Notes under the pieces: generated by a model
Databases searched by the model: none
What the model was told of the DNA's origin: nothing
The model's input: only the letters and a program-made list of their open reading frames with translations
In this document: piece by piece, positions 30,001 through 38,608 of the stretch
How the letters are laid out: each line of letters begins with the position of its first letter
Position numbering within the stretch: the stretch's first letter is position 1
Origin: CBDBES01 sp965204465
GTDB lineage: Bacteria > Spirochaetota > Leptospiria > Turneriellales > CBDBES01
Assembly (NCBI GenBank): GCA_965204465.1
Contig: CBDBES010000002.1
Span: 806,001 to 870,000, forward strand
Length of the DNA stretch: 64,000 nt
Direction of reading: 5' to 3'
Made by a program: the position numbers and the translations under genes

Positions 30001-31880
30001 GTAGTGAAGGACACTTTCGTTATGTAATATACCTAAGGGGTGAGTTTGACAGGACTTATTCTACGTCTAGTACCAGATCAGACAAAGAAGAAACAAGATT
30101 CAATTTTGATGTAAGAAATAGTAAGGTATTGCATATGAAATTTAGCCTCTCTTATGTTTCTCATGAACAGGCAGGCGAAAATTTAAATAGTGAAAATTCT
30201 AAATGGAACTTTGCCGCGGTAAAAACGGCAGCCGATAAAGAATGGAATTTATATTTGAATGCCATCCAGATCAGGGATAATCATGATGGAAGGGAAAATA
30301 AATATGGTACAAGAACCAGTGATAAGAGAAGGCTATACACCTTCTTCTATCGTTCTCTTATACATCCAAATATCTTTAGCGATGTTGATGGGAAATATGT
30401 TGGTTTTGACGGCACTTCCTCTGGTTCAAGTGGAAGAGTAAGAATCCATACACTACCCTCTACATCTGCTCAAAAAGTACAACTTCAATACTATAGCGGC
30501 TGGGATATATATAGAAGCCAAATGCCTCTGGTAGGATTATTATACAAGGATGTATCCAGAGATATCATTTATTCATTGGCTAATAATGCAGATCAGGCGG
30601 GCCCCTCAGGCAATGGTGGTTTTACCAGATGGGGTGTTGCCAATGATGATAGTGGGGTAATGGGAGGCGATCCGTCTTCTATTTTTATCTCCACGATGCA
30701 TGCGTTGGGGGTAACATTGGATGACGCAATAGAAGATAGGGTCATAGCCGTTTTTAATCGAAGCGGGAAAGTGGATACGGTAAGTATAGGCAATTTAAGG
30801 AATTGCGGCTTCAATTCTCACAGCTGTCAATTATCAAGAAACGGTGGTGAACAAGGAGGTGTTCGAACCGACAATGCCAACGACGGTCTTGACAACTCTA
30901 TTTTTAGCCTTATGGTTCATAATAACCCTTTCTCTAAGATATTAGAACTTGTCTCTGCAGATTATTCCAGATCACAATTCATAAATAGGGTTCGTACAGC
31001 CAGAGGATCAGCGGATTCTAAATACTCTGGGTACACCACGAACTATACTTCTTTTCTAAATTCTTCCCAGTCTTGGGAAAGACACCTCTTTAGAAATGGA
31101 ATAATAAGGAAAAATACAACATGTAATTGGAGCGGTAGTCATAAGTGCTATCATGAAGGCACTTGGAGCCAATATCAGTGGATGATACCATTCGATATTA
31201 AGGGGCTTTTTGCTGCAAAAAATGCACCCAATAGCTTTGACGCGAGAACTAATATCGTAACCAATACTAGAATAAGAGGTGAATTAAATACACATTTCGA
31301 TAATTTTGACACTCGTTCCAATGTTAATTTGATCGCTAGAGAAACTGGTGATAATTTTAATGCAGGGAATCAGGCTGGTTATGCAACTCCTTATGTTTAT
31401 CATTATATTGGTCAGCCCAATACAACATATCATTTGGTACGTCATATGGGCAAACGCTATTACCCGGATGGTCTGAATAGCTATCCAGGGAATGAAGATG
31501 GAGGTTCTATGTCTTCTTTATTTGCATGGAGTCTATTGGGCCTGTATCCTCATAGAGTAGGCGCAGATACCCTTTTAATGGGGCACCCTTTCTTTAAGTA
31601 TGTAAGAATAAGAATAAGAGATGGTGAAAGTATCGTAAAACAATTGACTCTAAAAGTAGTTGAGGGTGACCCTTCCGTAGATAATTGCGTTGCAAGCGTT
31701 ACCCTGAATGGTGTAAACTATACAAAGAGTTATATAAACTATAGCGATTTAGGAAATCACGATGTTATAGAATATACCCTGCAAGCAAAGGGTCGAGGGG
31801 GGAATAGATGGTGTCAGACTAATTGGGGAAGAAAAAGCGGAGATATTCCTCCTTCAGCAGAAGCTCCTCCTTCTAGTTAA
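27045..31880 (+). CDS. GH92-family alpha-mannosidase lipoprotein with six tandem beta-domains
   Basis: 1611 residues. The signal helix ends LTLSTMHC (Cys38), a relaxed lipobox with unusual His at -1. Six repeats of about 115 residues follow (near residues 62, 183, 293, 406, 519, 634), each with a motif like GFTDTDPEAGEIGGTLSF, probably immunoglobulin- or fibronectin-like spacers. From about 755 comes a GH92 domain: VDPFIGT, YPATVYPFGMVQLTP, GWDIYRSQMPLVGL, YHEGTWSQYQWMIPFDIKGL (near 1370) and NSYPGNEDGGSMSSLFAWSL (near 1480). The usual GNDD is GNED, keeping the second Asp. GH92 enzymes trim alpha-mannosides; this one would be surface-anchored. AGGAGG at 27032-27037 fixes the start. Confidence 0.85.
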   Translation: MGNSITKMMIANKRWFFKRTAWIMGIGLFILTLSTMHCELDERASFDLETNGPNKPALLKPNVAGVSLRFTDIDPLPLQISGELVLVRSAYENERTQEMTFYNIYCSNSQGAEAILDSLHKMPISTDEAKYEEEFKMDVPKTSLKNCRNILVYTQNKTGESDEAASLEGGVTDRTFPQGKVTSNSFDNHPVDATVYAKLNLITNEILFTHFVFYWADADGNKVGNKIHEIEKGEPTADDSYQINLTDALKNIFVERRGDAEHANLAVHIRNDLGENENHSLIPWEDKIGKIRIVIASEVTFTDEDETQGKLKGTLTITKPLDDLIDGTTLEYKLYFGGADGLTKIGTSIATISSSIVEDMVEHPVSADTNIPANAFYLLVFVVLGGVEQGEPTALLIEDKTPSVLVTGIGFTDTDPEAGEIGGTLSFLEPADNQPTRGIASYEVYWSEDGNMKLPSSTSLATINSVSTDNTINHSIANDQAIPPGANFLLVFTNFTDGTEESEGRAVPINDLHVPVLVVSNVAFSDTDPNEGKIGGALSFQEPSIEEGFNSVTNYNLYLGVGPSSPDLLPFANTSPIAAGGMNQFVVPANTVIPAGSTPHLLVYVVRNGVEESSSSSVRSIPIIDAKIPNLINTEISHAADTDEEANNINIVLSITKETDETNLSHYVLYWGNLSGAECVKIGGMSPIIELPRTGSSISHTYIGSLEGDCILVHLKNSDGESIGSRGTGEIIDNRPVPATLEEALRNNGGLGNVTQYVDPFIGTSYTVSGGYQPSRVYPATVYPFGMVQLTPVTGFHGGQPWSAPDDSDKTTWRRPKLLNAGRNAIGKFKGFSATSFQGPGCNLNFDFPMMVTTSRATRNGWLKEFGRARDSSLVNDLKIKSRYILVKNKAARDANSADQDKEWASPGYYRVKTQSNVLIELTVTQRTGFAKFTFPSSANDAYFFLTSHTGTQDRDSNNLRSFTKNRSVGGENRGFDAQIRAGTFCSEGHFRYVIYLRGEFDRTYSTSSTRSDKEETRFNFDVRNSKVLHMKFSLSYVSHEQAGENLNSENSKWNFAAVKTAADKEWNLYLNAIQIRDNHDGRENKYGTRTSDKRRLYTFFYRSLIHPNIFSDVDGKYVGFDGTSSGSSGRVRIHTLPSTSAQKVQLQYYSGWDIYRSQMPLVGLLYKDVSRDIIYSLANNADQAGPSGNGGFTRWGVANDDSGVMGGDPSSIFISTMHALGVTLDDAIEDRVIAVFNRSGKVDTVSIGNLRNCGFNSHSCQLSRNGGEQGGVRTDNANDGLDNSIFSLMVHNNPFSKILELVSADYSRSQFINRVRTARGSADSKYSGYTTNYTSFLNSSQSWERHLFRNGIIRKNTTCNWSGSHKCYHEGTWSQYQWMIPFDIKGLFAAKNAPNSFDARTNIVTNTRIRGELNTHFDNFDTRSNVNLIARETGDNFNAGNQAGYATPYVYHYIGQPNTTYHLVRHMGKRYYPDGLNSYPGNEDGGSMSSLFAWSLLGLYPHRVGADTLLMGHPFFKYVRIRIRDGESIVKQLTLKVVEGDPSVDNCVASVTLNGVNYTKSYINYSDLGNHDVIEYTLQAKGRGGNRWCQTNWGRKSGDIPPSAEAPPSS

Positions 31881-31933
31881 TTTTGCGGTATACCTCGAGG
31901 AGTCTCGAGTAGAATTAACACAATAAGCATATA

Positions 31934-31967
31934 GATAACCACTACCTTTTTATAGGGCAGTGGTATC
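31934..31967 (+). terminator. Hairpin downstream of the GH92 gene
   Basis: Thirteen-base arms gataaccactacc (31934-31946) and gggcagtggtatc (31955-31967) pair with two mismatches around an 8-base T-rich loop. The T-tract after it is weak, so termination is probable but not certain. A second small inverted repeat (ttgcagcatg / catgcagcaa, 32069-32094) lies nearer to the convergent gene. Confidence 0.5.
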
Positions 31968-32138
31968 TATGTTTAAAATCTTAAAAGTCTTAACTCTTTA
32001 CTTATATTTATGGTAAAAGAAGCCAAATGATACCATAAAACTACAGAAAGAATACGTGTTTGAATGATTTGCAGCATGAATATACATGCAGCAATAATAG
32101 ATAAAGCGATATAAAATTTAATCTTAGATTTTAGCCTA

Positions 32139-33782
32139 TTACCGATATTTTATAGATTTAACCCTTCCCCTAAAGATATATAATGAATTCTTTCCAATTG
32201 AATTGCCTAGATAACTGTGAATATATTTCAAATAGTGCTTAGGTTGTAAAAATAAAAATTCAGGAACTTGATTCCAATCATCTAAGATAAAGCCAAATTT
32301 AGGTGAGTTGTGGAATACAATTCCTTTTTGAGGTGGTAGCATATTCAATAAGAAATAGTAAATTTCTCCTTTTTTAATTTGGGAACCTTCTTTCGATTTA
32401 GAAATTGATTCCAGAGGTAGATTGATCCAAAACGGAATTTTTTCCATTTCAATTAATAATTTAACTTTCTTTTCGCTTTGATGGGCGAATTTTCTTTGTT
32501 GATCTTTTTCACCAATGAAATTTAAAATAATTTTACTCATCAATATATTTATTTTACTTTTGGATATTACTCTGTTACCAGATACTTTCTCATAAACAGA
32601 TACAATGTTCTGATCATGAAATAAATGCCATAGTTCAGAAGGTACCTTGAACTGAATTTTTGAGCTGTTTAAATGATCTGGATGAGAGGTTTGGATTATT
32701 TTTTTTCCATCTTTTATAATATAATATTCCTCTCCTGTACTCAAGCCGATCTTAACTCCATAAGGAATATTTTTATATATAATATTTTCTCCAGAGGATA
32801 TTTCAGAGGCAGTGTCTTCCCAAAAAATTATATCGTATGGCTTAAGAGAAGAGCTTCCCATGATCATAATTTTATATTCTAATGCCAATTTTCGAAGGTA
32901 ACTTTTAACCATAACAATCTCTTTGGCAGAAGAAGGAACATCCCCTACCAGGATGATCAATTTTTTTGTTTTTCTTTTTTTCAATGGGTTGGCAACTCTG
33001 TATGAACGATCCATCTTTAAAGTACAATGGGCCGCTCTGTCTATTTCCTTTATAAAGTTGCTGCTTCCTTCGGAGATCATCTCTCGGAAAAAATAATTTA
33101 AGGAAGAGGAAGGTTCTTTATAAAAAAGTTTTCCATTTTCTGCAATCGCACATATTCCGGAGTTCTTTAGTGATGTGGAAGAATAAAGAATCTTTTTAAG
33201 TTCTTGTAGTTCATCATAATGGTCCCCAGAGGCATTTAACATAAAAAAAACAAGGTTTTTTTGATCGGAATTAGAGAATTCATGAAAATCATGTCCAGAA
33301 AATCTTGTCTTTAAATGAATATCCAATAATTCCCATAGATGTTCATGGTCAGCTGTTACTATGGTATCTTCCAGTATATTTGAACTCTTATAATAAACAG
33401 ATGATCTCCAGCTAAATCCCTTCTTTTTTTTATATATATAAGAAACCAAGATCTTTTCAGAGTTTACTTCAGAAGCAATATTTTTAAGGTCTATCAATTG
33501 CAATTTTCTTCTGGAAGATAATCTTAATGCAGAATATGCTTTTTTAATATATTCAGGTTTCACAAGTGAATCAATTTTATTTATCTTCAAGATGGTATAT
33601 ATAAGGTGAGCGAATTCCCAATCATTTTTTTCGGCATCCTTAAAAATTTGAGGACCTTTCTTGACATCCGCTGGGTGGATATTCTCTGAATAAAATGGCA
33701 ATATAGCCAGTGTATCTGCATTTAAAGGAATGGCAGCCGCAATGATAAAAAAGAGTAGCAGGTGGATATGTTTATGTCTCAT
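32139..33782 (-). CDS. Exported protein of unknown function, 547 aa
   Basis: Signal peptide MRHKHIHLLLFFIIAAAIPLNA with a likely cut before DTLAILPF. The mature protein is mixed alpha/beta. A middle segment (NLVFFMLNASGDHYDELQEL ... KKLIILVGDVPSSAKEIVMV) resembles the strand-helix rhythm of a von Willebrand A fold, but I cannot find a full metal-site DxSxS. Ends in a basic tail. I recognise no named family. It is flanked by a convergent GH92 gene and a 219-base gap before leuD in which I see nothing, so it is probably transcribed alone. Confidence 0.7.
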   Translation of the reverse strand: MRHKHIHLLLFFIIAAAIPLNADTLAILPFYSENIHPADVKKGPQIFKDAEKNDWEFAHLIYTILKINKIDSLVKPEYIKKAYSALRLSSRRKLQLIDLKNIASEVNSEKILVSYIYKKKKGFSWRSSVYYKSSNILEDTIVTADHEHLWELLDIHLKTRFSGHDFHEFSNSDQKNLVFFMLNASGDHYDELQELKKILYSSTSLKNSGICAIAENGKLFYKEPSSSLNYFFREMISEGSSNFIKEIDRAAHCTLKMDRSYRVANPLKKRKTKKLIILVGDVPSSAKEIVMVKSYLRKLALEYKIMIMGSSSLKPYDIIFWEDTASEISSGENIIYKNIPYGVKIGLSTGEEYYIIKDGKKIIQTSHPDHLNSSKIQFKVPSELWHLFHDQNIVSVYEKVSGNRVISKSKINILMSKIILNFIGEKDQQRKFAHQSEKKVKLLIEMEKIPFWINLPLESISKSKEGSQIKKGEIYYFLLNMLPPQKGIVFHNSPKFGFILDDWNQVPEFLFLQPKHYLKYIHSYLGNSIGKNSLYIFRGRVKSIKYR

Positions 33783-34001
33783 TTCGGATCAATGGACTGA
33801 TCAATTCTGTATAAAATGAACTGTCATGACATTTTGTAAATAAAAATTTCAGGAAATGATATCTATGGAAAAAGTTTAATCTCTAATTATTTTCATTAAA
33901 GCTGGTAAAAATTTTAGTACTTCAATTTTACTTTGGCTGTTTAAATAGAAATTTTATTTAATAAAATCCAGAAAAATCATATTTTACGACTTGGTGATTT
34001 T

Positions 34002-34619
34002 CTATGAACTTAGACCTGAAGGGTATCTCTGCTTTTCATAATCTGAGATTACTTTTTCAAATTGTAAAGTAACCCCTATATCATCCAATCCATGCAGAAA
34101 TTTATCTTTTTTACTTTTATCAATTTCAAAAAATAAATTCATCTGATCTTGCGTCGTATGAATAGAAGTAATTTTCTGATTGGGTAGATCAATTTTGAAT
34201 TTAGAATATGGTTTTTGGGTTACCAGAGTGAATAAAGAGTCAATTTCAGCTGGCTTCAATACTATAGGCAAAATGCCATTCTGGAAACAGTTATTATAAA
34301 AGATATCCGCAAAAGAAGTGGCTAAAATGGAGCGAAAACCATAGTCAAAAAGTGCCCAAGGAGCATGTTCTCTGGATGATCCACATCCAAAATTGTCTCT
34401 GGTTAAGAGTATTTTTGCTTTCTTGTATTCAGGTCGATTTAGGCTAAAATCAGATATCAATTTACCTTCAGAAGTATGGCGCCAGTCATAAAATAAGAAT
34501 TTACCGAATCCTGTTCTCTCAATTCTCTTTAAAAATTGTTTCGGTATAATTTGATCTGTATCAATATTAGCAATATCTAAAGAGCAGATCGTCGAATTTA
34601 AAACTGTGAATTTCTGCAT
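34002..34619 (-). CDS. leuD: 3-isopropylmalate dehydratase small subunit
   Basis: Small swivel domain of isopropylmalate isomerase in leucine synthesis. 205 residues. Motifs: DTDQIIPKQFLKRIERTGFG near the start, LLTRDNFGCGSSREHAPWAL (the strongest signature), and the conserved TSFADIFYNNCFQNGILP. It starts 10 bases after the leuC stop, so it is translated from the same mRNA. No leuA or leuB is in the window. Confidence 0.97.
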   Translation of the reverse strand: MQKFTVLNSTICSLDIANIDTDQIIPKQFLKRIERTGFGKFLFYDWRHTSEGKLISDFSLNRPEYKKAKILLTRDNFGCGSSREHAPWALFDYGFRSILATSFADIFYNNCFQNGILPIVLKPAEIDSLFTLVTQKPYSKFKIDLPNQKITSIHTTQDQMNLFFEIDKSKKDKFLHGLDDIGVTLQFEKVISDYEKQRYPSGLSS

Positions 34620-34629
34620 TTTTGAATTA

Positions 34630-36048
34630 TTATATTTCTTGTCGAATATCTACAAAATGCCCATGCAGGGCAGATAAGCAAGCCATTGCAGGAGAGACTA
34701 AAAAAGTTCTCCCCTCTTTACCCTGCCTGCCTTCAAAATTTCTATTTGAGGTAGAAGCGCATTTTTCACCAGGTTGTAATGTGTCATCATTCATGGCAAG
34801 ACACATAGAACATCCTGGATCGCGCCAATCAAATCCTGCATTGGTAAAGATCTTATTCAATCCTTCTGCTTCTGCTTGTCTTTTTACTTTTTGGCTTCCA
34901 GGTACTACCAGAACTTGTTTTATGTTATCTGCCTTTTTTCTATTTTTGACCATTTTTGCAGCTTCTCTTAGATCTTCTAAACGACCATTGGTGCAAGAAC
35001 CAATAAATACCTTATCCAATTTAATGTCTTTTATTAATGTATTCGGCTTTAGATCCATATATTCAATTGCCTTTGTATAGCTATTTCTGGTAATTTTATC
35101 TTTGGCCTCTTCAGGAGAGGGTATTCTATCATTTACCGAGACTACCATTTCAGGAGAGGTACCCCATGTGATTTGCGGAGCTAATTCACTACAATTAATT
35201 TCCACTTCACGATCGAATATTGCATCGCTGTCTGTGTGTAAGGTTTTCCAGAATTTTAATTTTTTTTCCCATAGTTCTCCTTTAGGAGAATATTCTCTAT
35301 TGGCTAAATATTCAAATGTTGTATCGTCTGCAGATATTAATCCGGCCCTGGCACCTGCTTCTATACTCATATTACATATTGTCATGCGTGCTTCCATGGA
35401 AAGAGAACGGATTGCTTCTCCATCATACTCTAAAATGTGGCCTGTAGCGCCAGATGTACCAATTTTACCTATTAAAGCTAATATCATATCTTTAGCATAT
35501 ACACCCTTGGATAAATTTCCACGAAAATTAACTTTCATTGCCTTGGGCTTTGTTTGTATCAGACATTGTGTGGCCAAGACATGCTCTACTTCAGTTGTTC
35601 CGATGCCAAAGGCAAGCGTGCCGAATGCTCCATGTGTTGAAGTATGAGAATCACCACATACAATTATTTTCCCCGGTTGAGTTAAGCCCAATTCCGGTCC
35701 GATAATATGCACTATTCCCTGCTTAGATGAATTCAGATCGAATAGGGTAATTCCAAATTCATCACAATTCTTTTTCAGAGTTTCCATTTGTTTGGCGCTT
35801 ATTTGGTCTTTAATAGGCTTGTGTCGATCTTTAGTAGGTACATTATGGTCCATAGTTGCAATGGTAAGGTCTGGTCTTCTTACTTTTCTTTTTGCCATTC
35901 TCAGTCCCTCAAATGCCTGTGGTGAGGTAACTTCATGGAGCATATGCAATTCTATATAGAGCAATTCTCTTTTATCTTCTAGATCACTGGAAAAAGAAAC
36001 AGGGACTTTATGATTCTCCCAAATTTTCTCAAATAAAACTTTACCCAT
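34630..36048 (-). CDS. leuC: 3-isopropylmalate dehydratase large subunit
   Basis: Aconitase-fold [4Fe-4S] subunit that isomerises 2- to 3-isopropylmalate with LeuD. I place the start at ATG 36048 (MGKVLFEKIWENHKV), not the TTG two codons upstream. Cluster ligands are visible: Cys in FIGSCTNGRLEDLREA, and two in DPGCSMCLAMNDD. Substrate region VCGDSHTSTHGAFG-like (IIVCGDSHTSTHGAFG) is intact. The promoter at 36054-36082 places the transcription start at or next to the ATG, predicting a leaderless or very short leader message, and no Shine-Dalgarno is visible. Divergent from the 824-residue gene. Confidence 0.96.
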   Translation of the reverse strand: MGKVLFEKIWENHKVPVSFSSDLEDKRELLYIELHMLHEVTSPQAFEGLRMAKRKVRRPDLTIATMDHNVPTKDRHKPIKDQISAKQMETLKKNCDEFGITLFDLNSSKQGIVHIIGPELGLTQPGKIIVCGDSHTSTHGAFGTLAFGIGTTEVEHVLATQCLIQTKPKAMKVNFRGNLSKGVYAKDMILALIGKIGTSGATGHILEYDGEAIRSLSMEARMTICNMSIEAGARAGLISADDTTFEYLANREYSPKGELWEKKLKFWKTLHTDSDAIFDREVEINCSELAPQITWGTSPEMVVSVNDRIPSPEEAKDKITRNSYTKAIEYMDLKPNTLIKDIKLDKVFIGSCTNGRLEDLREAAKMVKNRKKADNIKQVLVVPGSQKVKRQAEAEGLNKIFTNAGFDWRDPGCSMCLAMNDDTLQPGEKCASTSNRNFEGRQGKEGRTFLVSPAMACLSALHGHFVDIRQEI

Positions 36049-36053
36049 GATCA

Positions 36054-36082
36054 ATTAAAATTAAGTTGGTAGAGCCTGTCAA
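36054..36082 (-). promoter_or_regulatory. Predicted leuC promoter giving a near-leaderless mRNA
   Basis: On the minus strand TTGACA (36082-36077) is followed by 17 bases and TTTAAT (36059-36054), five of six matches to the -10 consensus. The leuC ATG begins only 5 bases beyond the -10, so transcription would start at about the initiation codon. The whole divergent gap to the 824-residue gene is 52 bases. Confidence 0.55.
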
Positions 36083-36100
36083 GTATATTACCTATTCATT

Positions 36101-38575
36101 ATGGCTGCTACTACTGAAAAAAGAGGTTCGAATGTAAATATAAAGAATAATGAAGTTGTTATAACCGAGGGGATTATAGCAGATACTATTATTTTTCTGC
36201 AACAGGGAAGAGTTGATTTTAAAATAGGGTCTGATCAGAAGGAAAAGTACCTATATTCTTTGGAATCCCCTTCTGTAATAGGTGTTGGCGCAATAAGTGG
36301 CAAACGATCATATCCTTATTCCGTTGTCTCAAACGGAGAGAGTATTATTTCCCATTACGAAAATAATCCAGACTCTTTATTAAATATGGTTTCTTCCAAA
36401 GGGAGCTTTGGGGTTCTACTTTTACGGTCTTTATTAAAAGAATCCATCGAATGTTATAATAAGCTTAACAATATAATTACCCCTTTATTAAAACTCAAAA
36501 AGTACATAGATTCTTTTTCAATTGGATATTCTGCTGTAAAAAAAGATGCTTTTAAGGAGATTCAAAAAAATCAATCGACGGATGATGAAGTTTTGAAAAA
36601 TGCCTTTGCCACCTTTAAAAAATATTTAGAACTTCAAAATATAATTCCTCAAAATCTCACCAGTGAATTTTTAAAAATGAATCATCTGAATATAAATCAA
36701 AAAGATATAAAACTTGGTATAAATTTTGATAAAGATGAATTCAATTATATAAATCGTTTTTCAAATCTTCCTTTTCAAACTTTAGAGGTCATTTCAACTA
36801 AAGACCCTCGTTTGATGATCATGACAGTCCAAAAAATGACTAAAATCTTTCATGAACTTGTAAGAGGTGTCATTGTAGCCGATCAGATGATGGATAAATA
36901 TATTGAAAAGTTAATTAATACACCTGAAAGCTGGTTGGAAAAAATATCAAATATGATCTCTACTCCTCTTCAAAAAAATTTTACTATTGACCGCAAAAAT
37001 TTGTATGTATTTTCTAATTTCTTTTTGGATGTTTCTTATTTTATCGAAAATCAATTCCAATCTATTTGGGCTTTTTCACTTTTTAAAGGAAAAAATATCT
37101 ATTCTATGGATAATATCAAAAAATTCATAGACAAGCAAAATTTATTAGAACGGAATACGGATGTCTCTTATAGGGAAGCGATCACAGTAGTCCCTGGCAT
37201 TCTAGAAAATGTAAAGGATCTGGCTTATAAGGTATTTTCTTATAGCGAATTACCGACTAAAAAATATGAAGAATACCAGTCATTGATAAAAGACATAAAA
37301 AGATTTAAAAATCCAATGGATTATGATGATAATGTAAGGAGAATAAGAAAGCAGATAAATAACATATTCTGGGAACTATATGAATCGGTTGTTTTAAAAC
37401 ATTTTAGATTAGATGATAAACTTCCAAGGTATTTAGAGGTATTTTTAAATTATTCTGCATTAGAAGAAACTCTATTGAATGAAGAACAAATTGCTTTTAT
37501 ATATCAGGCGAAAGAAAATGACTCTGGCAAATATCCTATCCATACCGCTATAGAATGGCTAAGGGGTATACATGATGGCAAATTTTCCACTAGTCTAAAT
37601 GAACTGGGTCTTAGTTTCTTTGATATTTTAAGACAAAATAACAAGAATAGAGGCTGGCAAAAAGAATCAGACCTGCCTACTGATATTTTTAATCCTACGG
37701 AAAAGGTAAAGTTTGAGATCCGGAATATGTTCCTTTCTAATTCCAGACTTACTTCAGGATTTCTGACCAATTATCTGGCAATACTTACTAAATTTCACAT
37801 TACTACTGCAATAGAAAAGGCATTGGTACTCAAAAGCAAATTGGCAAATGAGATAGATAAAGTATTAGAGAATGATTTTAGCTGCTTCCATAGAGAGGTT
37901 CTGTTCAAAAAATCTCAATTAGGAATAGGACATGAATTTATACAAATTAAGGTGGCCCCCAATTTTATATTGATCCCTTCCGGAGGGAATATCTTTCAAT
38001 TTTGGCAAGAAAGAGAAGGAAAAGAAAAACGTTCTCCAGGGAGGCTTCTATGTCCCATATTAGCCACGGATGATCTTTATAAAATGCTTTTAAGAGTTAT
38101 AGGGAACTATAGGTGGGAATTAACAAAGACCACGATGGGGCCTGATTGGAATAATATTGCTCATTCTTCCATAACTTCTGACTATTCTGACTATATCCAG
38201 TTTTTTAAGAGAAATAAGGACTTATCTATTGAAGCAAAAGAAAAATTATCTTATGAATTTAAACGTTTTAGAAATGATCGGGCTAAATTTGTAAATGATT
38301 ATCTAATCTGGGTACTATATGAATCAGAAGGTGTACAAAGAATGAACAAAGTGGCCAGAAGGATATTTGCAAAACATATTCCTTTTGGTAAGCCTATTAG
38401 AGATAGATTATTAACTTTACCTAGTTATAAAGATGTGATCACTAGATCTATCAACATACGCCGCCGTAAAGCTACAGAATTAGAACCAAGGTATAAAAAA
38501 TATCTTAAGATGAATGACGAGCTTCCTGTAGAATTGACTGAGACCTATAAATTTTATAAAATGGATGAACTATAA
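36101..38575 (+). CDS. Large protein with N-terminal cyclic-nucleotide-binding-like domain, 824 aa
   Basis: The first ~110 residues look like a cNMP-binding beta-roll (NEVVITEGIIADTIIFLQQG, then a PSVIGVGAI segment where such domains have a G-E loop); the phosphate-binding cassette Arg is not obvious. The rest is alpha-helical and charged with no recognised enzyme motif; conserved-looking blocks include ATDDLYKMLLRVIGNYRWEL and VARRIFAKHIPFGKPIRDRL. No signal peptide or membrane helix, so it is cytoplasmic. A class III cyclase is encoded at 52737, so cAMP is a possible ligand (inference). coaX starts 33 bases downstream. Confidence 0.5.
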   Translation: MAATTEKRGSNVNIKNNEVVITEGIIADTIIFLQQGRVDFKIGSDQKEKYLYSLESPSVIGVGAISGKRSYPYSVVSNGESIISHYENNPDSLLNMVSSKGSFGVLLLRSLLKESIECYNKLNNIITPLLKLKKYIDSFSIGYSAVKKDAFKEIQKNQSTDDEVLKNAFATFKKYLELQNIIPQNLTSEFLKMNHLNINQKDIKLGINFDKDEFNYINRFSNLPFQTLEVISTKDPRLMIMTVQKMTKIFHELVRGVIVADQMMDKYIEKLINTPESWLEKISNMISTPLQKNFTIDRKNLYVFSNFFLDVSYFIENQFQSIWAFSLFKGKNIYSMDNIKKFIDKQNLLERNTDVSYREAITVVPGILENVKDLAYKVFSYSELPTKKYEEYQSLIKDIKRFKNPMDYDDNVRRIRKQINNIFWELYESVVLKHFRLDDKLPRYLEVFLNYSALEETLLNEEQIAFIYQAKENDSGKYPIHTAIEWLRGIHDGKFSTSLNELGLSFFDILRQNNKNRGWQKESDLPTDIFNPTEKVKFEIRNMFLSNSRLTSGFLTNYLAILTKFHITTAIEKALVLKSKLANEIDKVLENDFSCFHREVLFKKSQLGIGHEFIQIKVAPNFILIPSGGNIFQFWQEREGKEKRSPGRLLCPILATDDLYKMLLRVIGNYRWELTKTTMGPDWNNIAHSSITSDYSDYIQFFKRNKDLSIEAKEKLSYEFKRFRNDRAKFVNDYLIWVLYESEGVQRMNKVARRIFAKHIPFGKPIRDRLLTLPSYKDVITRSINIRRRKATELEPRYKKYLKMNDELPVELTETYKFYKMDEL

Positions 38576-38608
38576 TGGTGTTCATTTCTTTTTTATTAAT
38601 CATTATCT

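Noticed and set aside
31881..31915. ctcgaggagtctcgag palindrome after the GH92 gene as an operator
   Set aside because: It is just after a stop codon, with no promoter or downstream same-strand gene; a 3' UTR structure or chance is likelier.
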